Assembly: GCF_900111685.1 (NCBI RefSeq)
Contig: NZ_FOHX01000002.1
Span: 227,721 to 291,720 of the forward strand
Direction of reading: 5' to 3'
Origin: Nonomuraea wenchangensis
GTDB lineage: Bacteria > Actinomycetota > Actinomycetes > Streptosporangiales > Streptosporangiaceae
Length of the DNA: 64,000 nt
Shown here: piece by piece, positions 43,021-52,278 of the stretch
Layout of the letters: each line of letters starts with the position of its first letter
How positions within the stretch are numbered: the first letter of the stretch is position 1
Notes under the pieces: model-generated
Told to the model about the DNA's origin: nothing
What the model saw: only the letters and a program-made list of their open reading frames with translations
The model's database searches: none
Program-made: the position numbers and the translations under genes

Positions 43021-43190
43021 CCTTCGCGATCGCGCGGCGCGGCGATGCCGGAGGCATGATGAAGGTGCAAGCCGTCAGCGCCGCCCACCGACGCGGCGCC
43101 TGACGCGGGCACGAGTCCGGGCGACCGCCGGGCCATCGGCTCTCTCAACAGCGATATCCGCTGCCTTCCTTCCTTCTGGCCTGATGCTCC

Positions 43191-45722
43191 GTGAGAGAGA
43201 GCGAGGTCCACACGTTGAGCGCGCAAGCCCGCCACCGGGCCGTGATCCTCCTTGTGGCGACCGCAGTCGTCGTCCCAGCCGTCGCGCTGGCCCTGCACCA
43301 GGTCGAGCTGGGGAGCAACCTGGCCGACATCGTCGCCGTGATCCTCGCCCTGCTGGCCCTCGTCGTCAGCCGGCGGCAGAGATCCGCGTCAAAAGCCGAG
43401 CTGCGCGAACGTCTCCATACCGAGATGGAGAGCGTGCTGTACCGCGACGCCCAGGTCCATGGCCTCCTGCGTCCCGAGCTCCTGCCGATGCGCCTGCTCG
43501 ACCGCGACGGCAACGACGTCTGGCGCGACGCCGACGGCCCTGTGTGGACGGCGAGCGAGTTCCAGAGCCACGCCACCGGTCTCGTCACCGGCGGCACCCC
43601 AGGCAGGATGATCGTTTACGGTCCCCCGTACGGCGGCAAGTCCACGATGGCGCTGATGATGGCCCTGGGCCTGCTGTCCGAGGGTCGCCTGCCACTGCTG
43701 CTGAACGGATCCTCGTGGGACCCGGTGCGCGACTCGTTCGCCGACTGGTTCGACAAGGAGGTCTCCTCCGTGCTCGGCCCGGCGTACGAGTACGAGGGCA
43801 ACCTCTACCACGTGCTCGGCCATGAGACGCACACCGTGGTCATCATCGACGACTTCGACGCCTTGGCCGCGCACGCGGAGCAGGCGGTGAAATGGCTGGA
43901 ACAGGATGCCCTGCACAACCGCCCCCTCGTCCTGTTCGCCAGAAGCGGCACCATCGATCCGTCCGTCCTGCCGGCGGGGTACGCCGTCCGCACGCTCGCG
44001 CCCCCGAAGCCGGACCTGCTGCGCAAGCACCTGCGACAGCTGGTGGGCAAACCCGCCGCCGACGGTAAGTGGCGTCCTGTGCTGAGCCGGATCAACCGGC
44101 GGCAGGACAACGACGTGACCGCGCTGCTGTCCGTTCCGCTGTTCCTGAGCCTGGCACGGCAGGTGTGCGGCGACCCCGGGTCCGGGCTCGACCCCGGGCG
44201 GCTGGTCGCCCTCGTGGACGAGCACGGACGCATCTCCGCCGAGGATCTCCTGCTGGACGAGCACGTCGCCATGGCCACCAGTACGGCCCCCTACCCCGGC
44301 CTCCGGTTAGGGCTGGACACGCCCAGAGGCCGCTGGTGGCTGCACAACCTGGCCGTCATGCTGCGCGAACGCAAGGACCGGCGCCTGGCGTGGTGGGAGC
44401 TGCACACCGCGATCCCGGCCGTCGTGCCGATGCTCGCCACCGCGCTCGTGCTGTTGCCCGCCTATCAGCTCGCGCTCGTCATGCCGCTCGGGCTGACCCG
44501 CGGGCTGGCCATCGGGCTGACGGCCGGAGTGATCATGGGGCTGCTCAGAGGCGTCGCACCGGACGCGCGCTCGATCGCGGTCGCCGGGCTCACGGCCACG
44601 GCCGGAGTCCTCGGAATCGGCCTGTTCAGCCTGACCCCGGCGCAGGCGGCAGGGGACGCGGTCGAGCTCGGCACGGCCTTCACGCTGACGCTCGCCTGCC
44701 GTCCCCTGCTGATCCGCCGGCGCGTCCTGCGCCTTCCCCTCCCCGGTGGCCGCGCCTGGGACGTCGCCGGACGGGTCGTCGCCACAGGCGCCGTGGCGCT
44801 GGTCGCCTGCGGGTCGGCACTGGCCTGCGTCGTGGCCGACGGACTCGGCGCCGAGCACAAACTCGGCGGCGGCTTCTGGCCCATCCTCGTCTCGATGGCC
44901 ACGGGCGTCGGCATCGCCACGATGGCCGGGCGGATGATGGCCGTGGACCTGTCCGCGCCGCCCGTCCCGTGCCGGCTCGCCCCGCGGGTCCGGGGGCTTC
45001 TCGGCTCGCCGCTGCCCTACCTGCTGAAGGCGTTCCCACCCGTGGTGCTGATCGGCGTCATGGCGGGGCTGACCGGCATCTGGCGCGTGAACGGCATGGC
45101 GTACGGGGTGCAGATAATGATCGTCTTCGGCCTCGTGCTCGGCGTGCCGATCGCGCTGGTCGTCGGCACCGTCAACTGGCTCACCCAGCCGCTGCCCGGC
45201 GAGCCCGCCGCCGCCGCCAGGACGATCCGGCGCGGCGACCGGTGGGCGGCGCTGGGCTGCGTGACCGCGGTCGCCCTGGTGGCCGCGGCCGGGATCATGG
45301 TGCTGCGCGGCCCCGGCCACAGCCTGATCAAGACCGTCGAGGAGGAGAGCGGGAACTTCAGCGTGCAACCCTGGCAGGGCATCCTGTTCGGCCTCACCCT
45401 GGGCGTGGTGCTGGCGTCACTGCACACGGCCTGGCCCGCCGTGACGGTCGGGCAGCTCTGGTTGGCGGCGCGGGGGAAACTCCCGTGGCGGACGGTGACG
45501 TTCCTGGAGGAGCTGCACACGCGGCGGCTGCTCCGCAGGACGGGCCCGTACTACCAGTTCACCTACGACCGTCTCGCCGACGTTCTCCTGCGGTGCGTGG
45601 ACACCGGCGCGGATCCGTACGATCATCGCACCGTGCGACTGCTCGTGGCCGGCTCCCCGCGTGACCGGAGGACGCATGACGGAGGCGAACGCATGGCGCG
45701 CGATGGCGGGGCGGGCCGATGA
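43191..45722 (+). CDS. Membrane-anchored NACHT/STAND-type NTPase
   Basis: An 843-residue protein. Two N-terminal membrane segments (about 17-60) are followed by a P-loop NTPase: Walker A YGPPYGGKSTMAL (about 143-155) and Walker B VVIIDDFDAL (about 217-226). A second hydrophobic region (about 400-790) holds roughly eight membrane segments, and the protein closes with YYQFTYDRLADVLL, like the YQFRH end of actinomycete NACHT proteins. It acts at the membrane; the role (signalling, defence or other) is unknown. The start is uncertain: GTG at 43191 lacks a ribosome-binding site, while TTG at 43215 has GAGG eight bases upstream. Leu373 is a TTA codon (44307-44309). The next frame starts inside its 3' end. 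Confidence 0.8.
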   Translation: MRESEVHTLSAQARHRAVILLVATAVVVPAVALALHQVELGSNLADIVAVILALLALVVSRRQRSASKAELRERLHTEMESVLYRDAQVHGLLRPELLPMRLLDRDGNDVWRDADGPVWTASEFQSHATGLVTGGTPGRMIVYGPPYGGKSTMALMMALGLLSEGRLPLLLNGSSWDPVRDSFADWFDKEVSSVLGPAYEYEGNLYHVLGHETHTVVIIDDFDALAAHAEQAVKWLEQDALHNRPLVLFARSGTIDPSVLPAGYAVRTLAPPKPDLLRKHLRQLVGKPAADGKWRPVLSRINRRQDNDVTALLSVPLFLSLARQVCGDPGSGLDPGRLVALVDEHGRISAEDLLLDEHVAMATSTAPYPGLRLGLDTPRGRWWLHNLAVMLRERKDRRLAWWELHTAIPAVVPMLATALVLLPAYQLALVMPLGLTRGLAIGLTAGVIMGLLRGVAPDARSIAVAGLTATAGVLGIGLFSLTPAQAAGDAVELGTAFTLTLACRPLLIRRRVLRLPLPGGRAWDVAGRVVATGAVALVACGSALACVVADGLGAEHKLGGGFWPILVSMATGVGIATMAGRMMAVDLSAPPVPCRLAPRVRGLLGSPLPYLLKAFPPVVLIGVMAGLTGIWRVNGMAYGVQIMIVFGLVLGVPIALVVGTVNWLTQPLPGEPAAAARTIRRGDRWAALGCVTAVALVAAAGIMVLRGPGHSLIKTVEEESGNFSVQPWQGILFGLTLGVVLASLHTAWPAVTVGQLWLAARGKLPWRTVTFLEELHTRRLLRRTGPYYQFTYDRLADVLLRCVDTGADPYDHRTVRLLVAGSPRDRRTHDGGERMARDGGAGR

Positions 45723-45816
45723 GAGGTCACTGGTCGAGACCGCGACAGCCGAGCGCCATCGCCTGGTCCTGATCGAGGGCGAGCCGGGGGCGGGCAAGCG
45801 GCCCTGTTGCAGGTAG
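45676..45816 (+). pseudogene. Truncated second P-loop NTPase gene
   Basis: This frame starts with ATG behind a good GGAGG, overlaps the end of the membrane NTPase gene by 47 bases and encodes 46 residues. It ends in a Walker A motif (LIEGEPGAGK at about 33-42) and then stops after RPCCR. The overlap suggests it was once the second gene of a translationally coupled NTPase pair. The sequence after the P-loop is antisense to a hydrolase fragment, so the rest of the gene has been lost by rearrangement near 45800. Confidence 0.65.
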
Positions 45817-46096
45817 GCCCACGCCAGGTGGGCGGGCGCGTAGCCGGACTGGTGCCGCCAGTCCTCCGGGCCCGGGTGGCCGACGTACACGCTGTCGTGG
45901 CTGGCACCCTCGCCGCTGGTGTAGCTGTCGCCGACGACCGCCAGCTTGTACTTCCGCTTCGTCGGCGAGGGCGTCGGGGTGTCGGTGGGCGTGTCAGTGG
46001 GGTCGGGACGCCGGCCGAGGCGGTCGCCTCCAGGGCGGCCACGAGCCCGATCAGGCCCAGCCCGAGCCATCGCCGTAACCGGAGGGGAGGACGCAT
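45804..46096 (-). pseudogene. SGNH/GDSL hydrolase remnant, frameshifted and 3'-truncated
   Basis: A good start (ATG at 46096, AAGGAAGG upstream) gives a signal peptide, WLGLGLIGLVAALEATASAG. The catalytic block follows in a different frame: a Thr/Pro linker, then YKLAVVGDSYTSGEGASHDS with the nucleophile Ser of the GDSY motif, then DWRHQSGYAPAHLAWAYLQQ. Joining them needs one frameshift near 46000-46030. The reading is cut off at about 45804, where the sequence becomes the antisense of the NTPase fragment; the Asn and the Asp-x-x-His blocks of the family are missing. Codon 7 is a TTA. It looks like a secreted lipase/esterase gene destroyed by rearrangement. Confidence 0.7.
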
Positions 46097-46242
46097 GGGC
46101 ACAGCCTTCCTTTCGAGAAGGACAGGAGCGGATGTCGTACCGAACGCATCATCCGCCGCCCTGCGAGCGCTAACATCCGGTGTTCCCCCGACCTTTGAGG
46201 TACCGGGCTGGAGACATGTTCCGCAGCCGAAGACGAACCGGT

Positions 46243-48354
46243 TCAGCTGTCGCCCGCGCGGAGCACCTCGCTCAGCCGTCGCCGGCGGCGTAGCGCCGAT
46301 TCGACGGGCACCACGACGGCGACCGCCGCCAGGAACACGACCGCCACCAGGCCGAGCGCCCACCACGGCGACGCCGGGGCCGGCTCTGCGCCGGTGAGCA
46401 GGCGCAGTGCGAGCGAGCCGAACGTCAGGCGGGCGAGCAGCACCCCGAGCAGCGGACCGCCCACAGCGGCGACCACCACCGGCGGCAGCAGTTCTCCCGC
46501 GGCGACCCAGCGGGCCTCCCGGGGCCGCAGCCCGAGGGTGCGCAGCCGGGTCAGGGTCTGCCATCGCTCCGGCGCGCCGGCCGCCGTGCCGAGCGCGAGT
46601 CCCAGCAGGCCGAGCGCCGGCAGGGTCACGGCCGAGACCCATGCCAGCCGCAACAGTCCGGAGGCCAGCGGCCCGTCCGCCGTCCCGCGGCCGACAGTGG
46701 CACCGAAGATGAGCGCGTACGAGGCCAAGGCCACGGAGGTCACGAGCACCAGCAGCGGCAGCACCCGGGCCGAGGCCACCGCCGCCCTCGCGGCCCCGAA
46801 CACCGCCAGCGGCCGGCTCGACCGCAGAAGCCGCTTGAGCACGAAGCGCGTCGCGAGGGGCAGCGCCCGCGCCGGCAGGAGCGCGCCCGCGAGCACGCAG
46901 AGGGCGGGCGCGCTCGCGGGCAGCACCCCGCCGCCGATTCCACGCTGGTACAGAGCGACGAGGGCGCCGGACGCGACCGCCAGCACCCCTGTCTCAAGAG
47001 CGGCCCGCCGCAGTCGTACGGTGTCACGCGCCCACCGCCGCGCGCTCCGGTTGGCCGGGACGCGGCGATCCCGGGTGGCGCGGGCGGCGGTGAGCATGCC
47101 GAACGCCGGCCCGGCGGCGACGGCGGTGACCACCACGGGAGGCGTCCAGTCCCAGGAGACCCCCGGCGCGACGGCCCGGGCCAGGCCGAGCCCGGCCGCC
47201 GCGGCCAGCAGCGCCAGCACGGCGGATTCGAGCAGCAGCTCGCCGCCGATGACCGGGAGCGACATCCCTCTCTGCCGGGCGGCTGCCAGGGCGGGGGCGC
47301 GGCGGCGTACCAGCAGGTCGGCGGCGAGCAGCAGGACCAGGACCGCGACGGCGAGCAGGGTGACGAGCAGGACGGACGCCTGCGCGAACGCGGCCTCGAC
47401 CTGGGAGCTCACGTTCCGCAACACGCCGTCGAGCCGGGTCTCCCACTTCAGCGAGCCGTCCCGGGCGCCGGAGGAGCCGGAGGACGCCTTGAGCGCGACC
47501 ACCTTCGCGGCGACCGACGGGACCACGTCCCAGGTGAGCCGGGCCGGGTCGGGCGTGAACGAGACGGTACGCCGCAACTCGTCCAGCCCGAAGGCGAGCC
47601 GCGCGTCGGGCAGCGATTCGCGTGACAGCAGCCCGGCGAACCGCGTGGATCCGGTGCCGTCCGCGCCGGCGACGGGACTCAGCAGCGAAGGGAGGAGCCG
47701 CCAGGCGGGATCGGCGCTGTCCCGAGGCCGGAAGACGCCGCTGACCTGGACCTTCTTGACGTTCCCCTGGTCGTCGGCCAGCGGGATATGGGCGCCGGGT
47801 CGGAGCCGGAGAGCGGCGGCGTCCGCCTCGGACAGGCCCACCTGCACCGGCCACGGCGGCGCGCCGTAGGGAACCGCGGCGGTCTCGGAGGCGGTGGGCC
47901 GGGGTGGGCCGCCCGCGATCCAGGTCACGTCGGGCCCGCCGTCGCGGGCCACGTAGGCGAGCTGGAACGTACGCAGCACGCTGCCATCGGTGATCTTGAG
48001 GGTGGGGCTGGTGACGGTGGCGACGGGGGGACGCAGGGCGGCGCGCAGGCCGGGGCCGAGTTCGTCCGTCGCCCTGGCGCGGAAGTCGTCGACGTCCTCG
48101 GCGAGGCGGGGGTGCCGGACCCGGCTGCCGCCCGGCCCGTCGTCGTCTTCCATGCGGGAGTGGACCTGGAGGTCGCCGCCGGTTCTGCGTACCGCGTCCC
48201 GTACGGCCGCGTCGGCGGTCGCCGACAGGAGCGGCGGCACAGCGCCGGCGAGCAACGTGACGACCGCCACCACGACCGCGGCCAGGAGCAACGGCCCGGC
48301 GTCGGCGCGGGCGCGGCCGGCGACGCTGGGCCAGTGCGGTGCCGGGATCCTCAC
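46243..48354 (-). CDS. ABC transporter permease, MacB/FtsX type (second permease)
   Basis: A 703-residue membrane protein with an N-terminal membrane anchor (LLLAAVVVAVVTLLAGAVPPL), a large extracytoplasmic domain (about 40-330) and further membrane segments to the C-terminus, the FtsX-like plan. It ends in a basic cytoplasmic tail (RRRRRLSEVLRAGDS). The GTG at 48354 overlaps the stop of the first permease (GTGA), which fixes the start. It should pair with the other permease and two ATPases of the operon to form a mechanotransmission-type or export complex; the substrate is unknown. Confidence 0.88.
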   Translation of the reverse strand: MRIPAPHWPSVAGRARADAGPLLLAAVVVAVVTLLAGAVPPLLSATADAAVRDAVRRTGGDLQVHSRMEDDDGPGGSRVRHPRLAEDVDDFRARATDELGPGLRAALRPPVATVTSPTLKITDGSVLRTFQLAYVARDGGPDVTWIAGGPPRPTASETAAVPYGAPPWPVQVGLSEADAAALRLRPGAHIPLADDQGNVKKVQVSGVFRPRDSADPAWRLLPSLLSPVAGADGTGSTRFAGLLSRESLPDARLAFGLDELRRTVSFTPDPARLTWDVVPSVAAKVVALKASSGSSGARDGSLKWETRLDGVLRNVSSQVEAAFAQASVLLVTLLAVAVLVLLLAADLLVRRRAPALAAARQRGMSLPVIGGELLLESAVLALLAAAAGLGLARAVAPGVSWDWTPPVVVTAVAAGPAFGMLTAARATRDRRVPANRSARRWARDTVRLRRAALETGVLAVASGALVALYQRGIGGGVLPASAPALCVLAGALLPARALPLATRFVLKRLLRSSRPLAVFGAARAAVASARVLPLLVLVTSVALASYALIFGATVGRGTADGPLASGLLRLAWVSAVTLPALGLLGLALGTAAGAPERWQTLTRLRTLGLRPREARWVAAGELLPPVVVAAVGGPLLGVLLARLTFGSLALRLLTGAEPAPASPWWALGLVAVVFLAAVAVVVPVESALRRRRRLSEVLRAGDS

Positions 48355-51300
48355 GACGCCACCCGCAGATACGCGGCATCGGCGAGCCGGGCCTGGACGA
48401 CGACCACCGCGCCCACCGCCAGCGCGCACCCGGCCAGCAGCCCGGTGAGCAGGGCGGCCTCGGCGGCCCACGGCCAGACGGGCAGAACCTCGGGGACGGG
48501 AGCGGCGCCGGTGTCGGAGCGGACGAGCAGCGGCGCGACGACGCGGGTGGCCAGCGCGCCGACGACGGCGCCTGCCGCGAGCAGCGGCAGCAGGATGCCG
48601 ACGTGCTGGCCGAGCAGCACGGCACGGATCTCGCGCCGGGTCATGCCGAGACCCCGCAGGCGCGCCATCTCGACCGCGCGGGCCCGCAGGTCGAACGTCA
48701 CGTGCAGGACGATCCCGGCGATCATCAGCAGCACCGCGGCCGGTACGAGCAGCCGGAGCACGGCCGGCAGCCCGGCTCGCAGCGGACCGCCGGTGAGCCG
48801 GGCGGTCTCGGACGCGCGCGTGGTGACGCTGCCGAGGCGGAGATCGACCGCGTCACCTCTGGTGGGACGGCCGACCCACCACGCGTCCACGGGCACGTCG
48901 AAGTCGCCGCTGACGGCGAGGGCACGGGACAGGGCGTCGAAGTCGGCCAGGATGGCCGCGGCGCCCGGAGCGGACGGCACGGCCGGCAGCACCTCGGCCA
49001 CGTCGACCGGCACGGGGGTGAGGCCGACGGTGAGGTCGAGCCGCGAGCCGCGCCGGGCGCCCACCTCGTCGGCGAAGCGGGCGGAGACGGCCACGGGCAC
49101 CGGTCCCGGGGCCGGGAAAGCGGTGGCGACCAGGTTCCTGGCGGCGTCCGGCGGGCCCTTCAGCGCGACGGTCGTGGTCATCCTCAGCTCGGTGCCCGCG
49201 GAGGTGCTGCTCAGGGCGGCGGCCGGATTGCCGAGCTGCCCGGGGGCCGGCCCGGCCGAGGTGGCGGTCCAGGGCGATGCCCCAGAGCCTGTTCCCGCGA
49301 CGGTGAGCGTCACGGCGACGCGGCTGTCCCCCTCGGGGGCTTCCACCAGGGCGTCGGAGTGGCCGGTGCCCACGTTCCCCGTCGCGACCACGAACGGAAG
49401 GGACACCGCGACCAGTTGGGACCCTTCGGCCGTCGCGCAGTCCGGCAGCGGATGTGCCCTGCCGTCGAGCGGAACGGGCGCACCGACGCAAGGGGTACGC
49501 AGCCCTGTCGCGTCCTGCAGCAGCAGCCGGGGCGTCACGGTGAGCGGCGTAGGACCGGTCGCCTTCCCGGTCAGGGAGAGCGCTGCTCCAGCCGGGACGG
49601 GAACCCCGGCGGCGCGCGCCGGCGGCGCGAGAAGGGCGCCCACGTCGTTCCAGGTGCGACCGTCGTCCAGCCGCCCGCGCAGCAGCGCCTCGGCCCGCGT
49701 GGTGTCCATGGCGATCAGCCGCGGCGGGTCACCGGCGCCGCCGAGCCACTGCCCGACCGCGATGCCACGATCGGTGGCCGGGCTCACCTCTCCCCCGCTG
49801 GCCGCGCCGACCATTCCGCCCTGCCCGGCGACGGGCGGAGCGGTGAGGGTGAGCGCGAGATCGGTGCCGACGGACAGATCGGCCTGATCCTGCTGGGAGC
49901 GCTGCCACGTGGCGTCGAACCCGACCCCGTACGTGGCCGCCGCGCAGCCCAGCCCGATCAGCAGCCCCGCCGCGACCGCCTGGGGCCTGCGGGCGGCTTC
50001 GAACGCGGCCAGCGCGACCATCAGCCCGCGAGCCCGGCCGGCCAGCCGTTCCACCAGGCGCAACGCGGGCCACACCAGGCGCAACGCCACCGCGGATCCG
50101 GCGATGAGCAGCAGCGCGGGAGCGAGCACCCGTACGGCGTCGACGGGGGAGCCCGAACCGGCCGGCTGGTCGCGCAACTGCCACCAGCCGACGGCGGCGA
50201 ACGCCACGAGCAGCAGGTCCGCGCCTGATCGGGCGAGCAGCTCCCGCCGCCCGCGTACGCCCTGGGAGGAGGTCCGCAGCGAGGGCACGACGAGCACCGC
50301 CGCCAGCGCCAGCGCGCCGCCGGCGACGGCCAGCACCTGTACGGCGTTCACGCCGAAAGGCGTGGCGAGCCCGGCCCCGGCCATGGGCGGCAGCCGGGTC
50401 AGCCCGGCGTGCAGGGCGGACGAGGCCGGGATCGCGACCGCGGTGGCGAGCACGGCGAGCGCGCCGGCCTCGACGAGCGCGGCGCCGGCGAGTTGACCGC
50501 GGCCGACGCCCAGCGCGGACAGCAGGGCGGTCTCGTCGCCGCGCACACCTGCGCTGAGCCGGCCGGCGAGGGCGAGGGCGGTCGCGGTCAGGACGAGCCC
50601 GATGGCGGCGACGGCGAGCACGGCGGCCGTGGTGACCCGCTGCTGATCGCGGGCGGCCAGCAGGGTCGAGGGCAACCGGGAGGCGACGCGCTGGATGCGC
50701 ACCCGGTCGCCGAGCGTCCGTCCCAGGCGGCGGTCGGCGCCGAGCACGGCCTGGGTGACGGTGTCGAGGTCGCGGACGGCGGGGGCGGACAGGTCGGGGT
50801 GGGCGCCGATCTCCAGCCGGTCGAGGGTGGAGCCGCCGCCGAGCAGGTCGGCGAGGTCGACGATGAACGGCCCGTACGCGTGAACCGGCTGTGCGGAGCG
50901 GCCGTCGCGGTAGGCCGGGTCGTAACCGGTGGCGGCGAGGGGGTCACGCTCCCAGCCGGCGCCCGGCAGCGGGCGTACGATCCCGACCACGACCACCTCG
51001 GCCCCCTCATCGGGATCGTCGGCCAGCTCTCTGCCGAGGCGGACCCGGCTGCCGGCGCTCAGGCCGAGCTGCCGCGCGGTGCTCTCCAGGACGACCGCCT
51101 CCGCCGGCGTGGCGCCCGCCCGCGGCAGGCGTCCGGCGGCCAGTTGAGTGCGGGCCGGCAGGTCCTCCACCCCCGACAGGTAAGCCACGGCCGACACACC
51201 GGCGCCGGGGAGCGAGCGCATCGCGGACGACGCGCGCGCGGCCGTCGTCGTCGCGAACGGAGCGAGGGCCGAGGTCAGCACGGCGCGGGTGTCGTCGGCG

Positions 51301-51521
51301 ACGGATCTCGCGCGCTCGCCGCGGATGGTGACGGCGTAGGCGGTGACGTCGATCTGGCCGGGGGTGGCGCGGGAGGCGGCGGTCTCCAGCGCCTGCTCGG
51401 CGGTACGGGTGAGCAGGAGGGCGCAGGTGCCCAGCAGCGTGGGGCCGACCACGGCGACGGCCAGGAGGGCCGCCAGCAACGGCCATTGCACACGGGCTCG
51501 CCGGGCGACCAGCCTCAGCAC
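48351..51521 (-). CDS. ABC transporter permease, MacB/FtsX type (first permease)
   Basis: A 1056-residue permease. One membrane segment lies at about 12-38, a large external domain follows, a four-segment block is near 290-480, a second external domain (about 520-860) and a final block of three to four segments (about 870-1045) complete the duplicated FtsX layout. The GTG start at 51521 lies 16 bases after the ATPase stop; no strong ribosome-binding site is seen. Such permeases in actinomycetes often sit beside regulators and peptides; none is adjacent here. Confidence 0.88.
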   Translation of the reverse strand: MLRLVARRARVQWPLLAALLAVAVVGPTLLGTCALLLTRTAEQALETAASRATPGQIDVTAYAVTIRGERARSVADDTRAVLTSALAPFATTTAARASSAMRSLPGAGVSAVAYLSGVEDLPARTQLAAGRLPRAGATPAEAVVLESTARQLGLSAGSRVRLGRELADDPDEGAEVVVVGIVRPLPGAGWERDPLAATGYDPAYRDGRSAQPVHAYGPFIVDLADLLGGGSTLDRLEIGAHPDLSAPAVRDLDTVTQAVLGADRRLGRTLGDRVRIQRVASRLPSTLLAARDQQRVTTAAVLAVAAIGLVLTATALALAGRLSAGVRGDETALLSALGVGRGQLAGAALVEAGALAVLATAVAIPASSALHAGLTRLPPMAGAGLATPFGVNAVQVLAVAGGALALAAVLVVPSLRTSSQGVRGRRELLARSGADLLLVAFAAVGWWQLRDQPAGSGSPVDAVRVLAPALLLIAGSAVALRLVWPALRLVERLAGRARGLMVALAAFEAARRPQAVAAGLLIGLGCAAATYGVGFDATWQRSQQDQADLSVGTDLALTLTAPPVAGQGGMVGAASGGEVSPATDRGIAVGQWLGGAGDPPRLIAMDTTRAEALLRGRLDDGRTWNDVGALLAPPARAAGVPVPAGAALSLTGKATGPTPLTVTPRLLLQDATGLRTPCVGAPVPLDGRAHPLPDCATAEGSQLVAVSLPFVVATGNVGTGHSDALVEAPEGDSRVAVTLTVAGTGSGASPWTATSAGPAPGQLGNPAAALSSTSAGTELRMTTTVALKGPPDAARNLVATAFPAPGPVPVAVSARFADEVGARRGSRLDLTVGLTPVPVDVAEVLPAVPSAPGAAAILADFDALSRALAVSGDFDVPVDAWWVGRPTRGDAVDLRLGSVTTRASETARLTGGPLRAGLPAVLRLLVPAAVLLMIAGIVLHVTFDLRARAVEMARLRGLGMTRREIRAVLLGQHVGILLPLLAAGAVVGALATRVVAPLLVRSDTGAAPVPEVLPVWPWAAEAALLTGLLAGCALAVGAVVVVQARLADAAYLRVAS

Positions 51522-51537
51522 GGACGACTCTTACTGA

Positions 51538-52278
51538 TCACGAATCGTCCCGGCTCGTGGGGTGCCCGTCGAGCCGATCTTCAGCGCGCGGGCCGGGATG
51601 CTCGTCGAGATGCCCGTCGTTGATGCGAATCACCCGATCCGCCAGCGCGAGCATCGTCGGATCATGCGTGGAGACCAGCGCCGTCACCCCCTCGGACTCC
51701 ACCACGCCGCGCAGCAGTGCCATCACCGACAGACCGGTCTCGGCGTCCAGCTGACCGGTCGGCTCGTCGGCGATCAGCAGGCGGGGCGAGGCGGCCAGCG
51801 CCCGGGCGATCGCCACCCGCTGCTGCTGCCCGCCGGACAGCTCGGCGGGCAACTGCTCGGCGTGGGCGGCCAGTCCGACCAGTTCCAGCAGCAGCGCGAC
51901 CCGCCGCTCACGCTCCACCGGCGGTACGCGGGCCAGCCGCAGCGGGGCGCCCACGTTCTCCGCGGCCGACAGCACCGGGATCAGGCCGAAGGTCTGGAAG
52001 ACGTACGAGACCTTCTCCCGGCGCAGCAGGGACAGGCCGTCCTCGTCGAGGGCGGTGACGTCCGTTCCGTCGACGAGGACCGTGCCGGAGTCCGGGCGGT
52101 CCAGGCCGCCGATGACGTTGAGCAGCGTGGTCTTTCCTGAGCCGGACCGCCCGACGAGGGCGGTCATGGTGCCGGCCGCGAGCTCGAACGTCACGTCCCG
52201 CAACGCGTGCACGGCGGTCGCCCCGCTGCCGTACCGGCGGTGAACGCCACGCACGCTCACCAGAGGTCCGGCGTTCAT
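51538..52278 (-). CDS. ABC transporter ATP-binding protein (LolD/MacB type)
   Basis: A 246-residue ATPase with Walker A GRSGSGKTTLL, Q-loop VFQTFGLIP, signature LSGGQQQR, Walker B LLIADEPTGQLD and switch His in STHDP. The C-terminal 20 residues are charged and poorly conserved. The ATG at 52278 overlaps the stop of the upstream ATPase gene (ATGA). It powers the permease pair encoded downstream. Confidence 0.93.
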   Translation of the reverse strand: MNAGPLVSVRGVHRRYGSGATAVHALRDVTFELAAGTMTALVGRSGSGKTTLLNVIGGLDRPDSGTVLVDGTDVTALDEDGLSLLRREKVSYVFQTFGLIPVLSAAENVGAPLRLARVPPVERERRVALLLELVGLAAHAEQLPAELSGGQQQRVAIARALAASPRLLIADEPTGQLDAETGLSVMALLRGVVESEGVTALVSTHDPTMLALADRVIRINDGHLDEHPGPRAEDRLDGHPTSRDDS

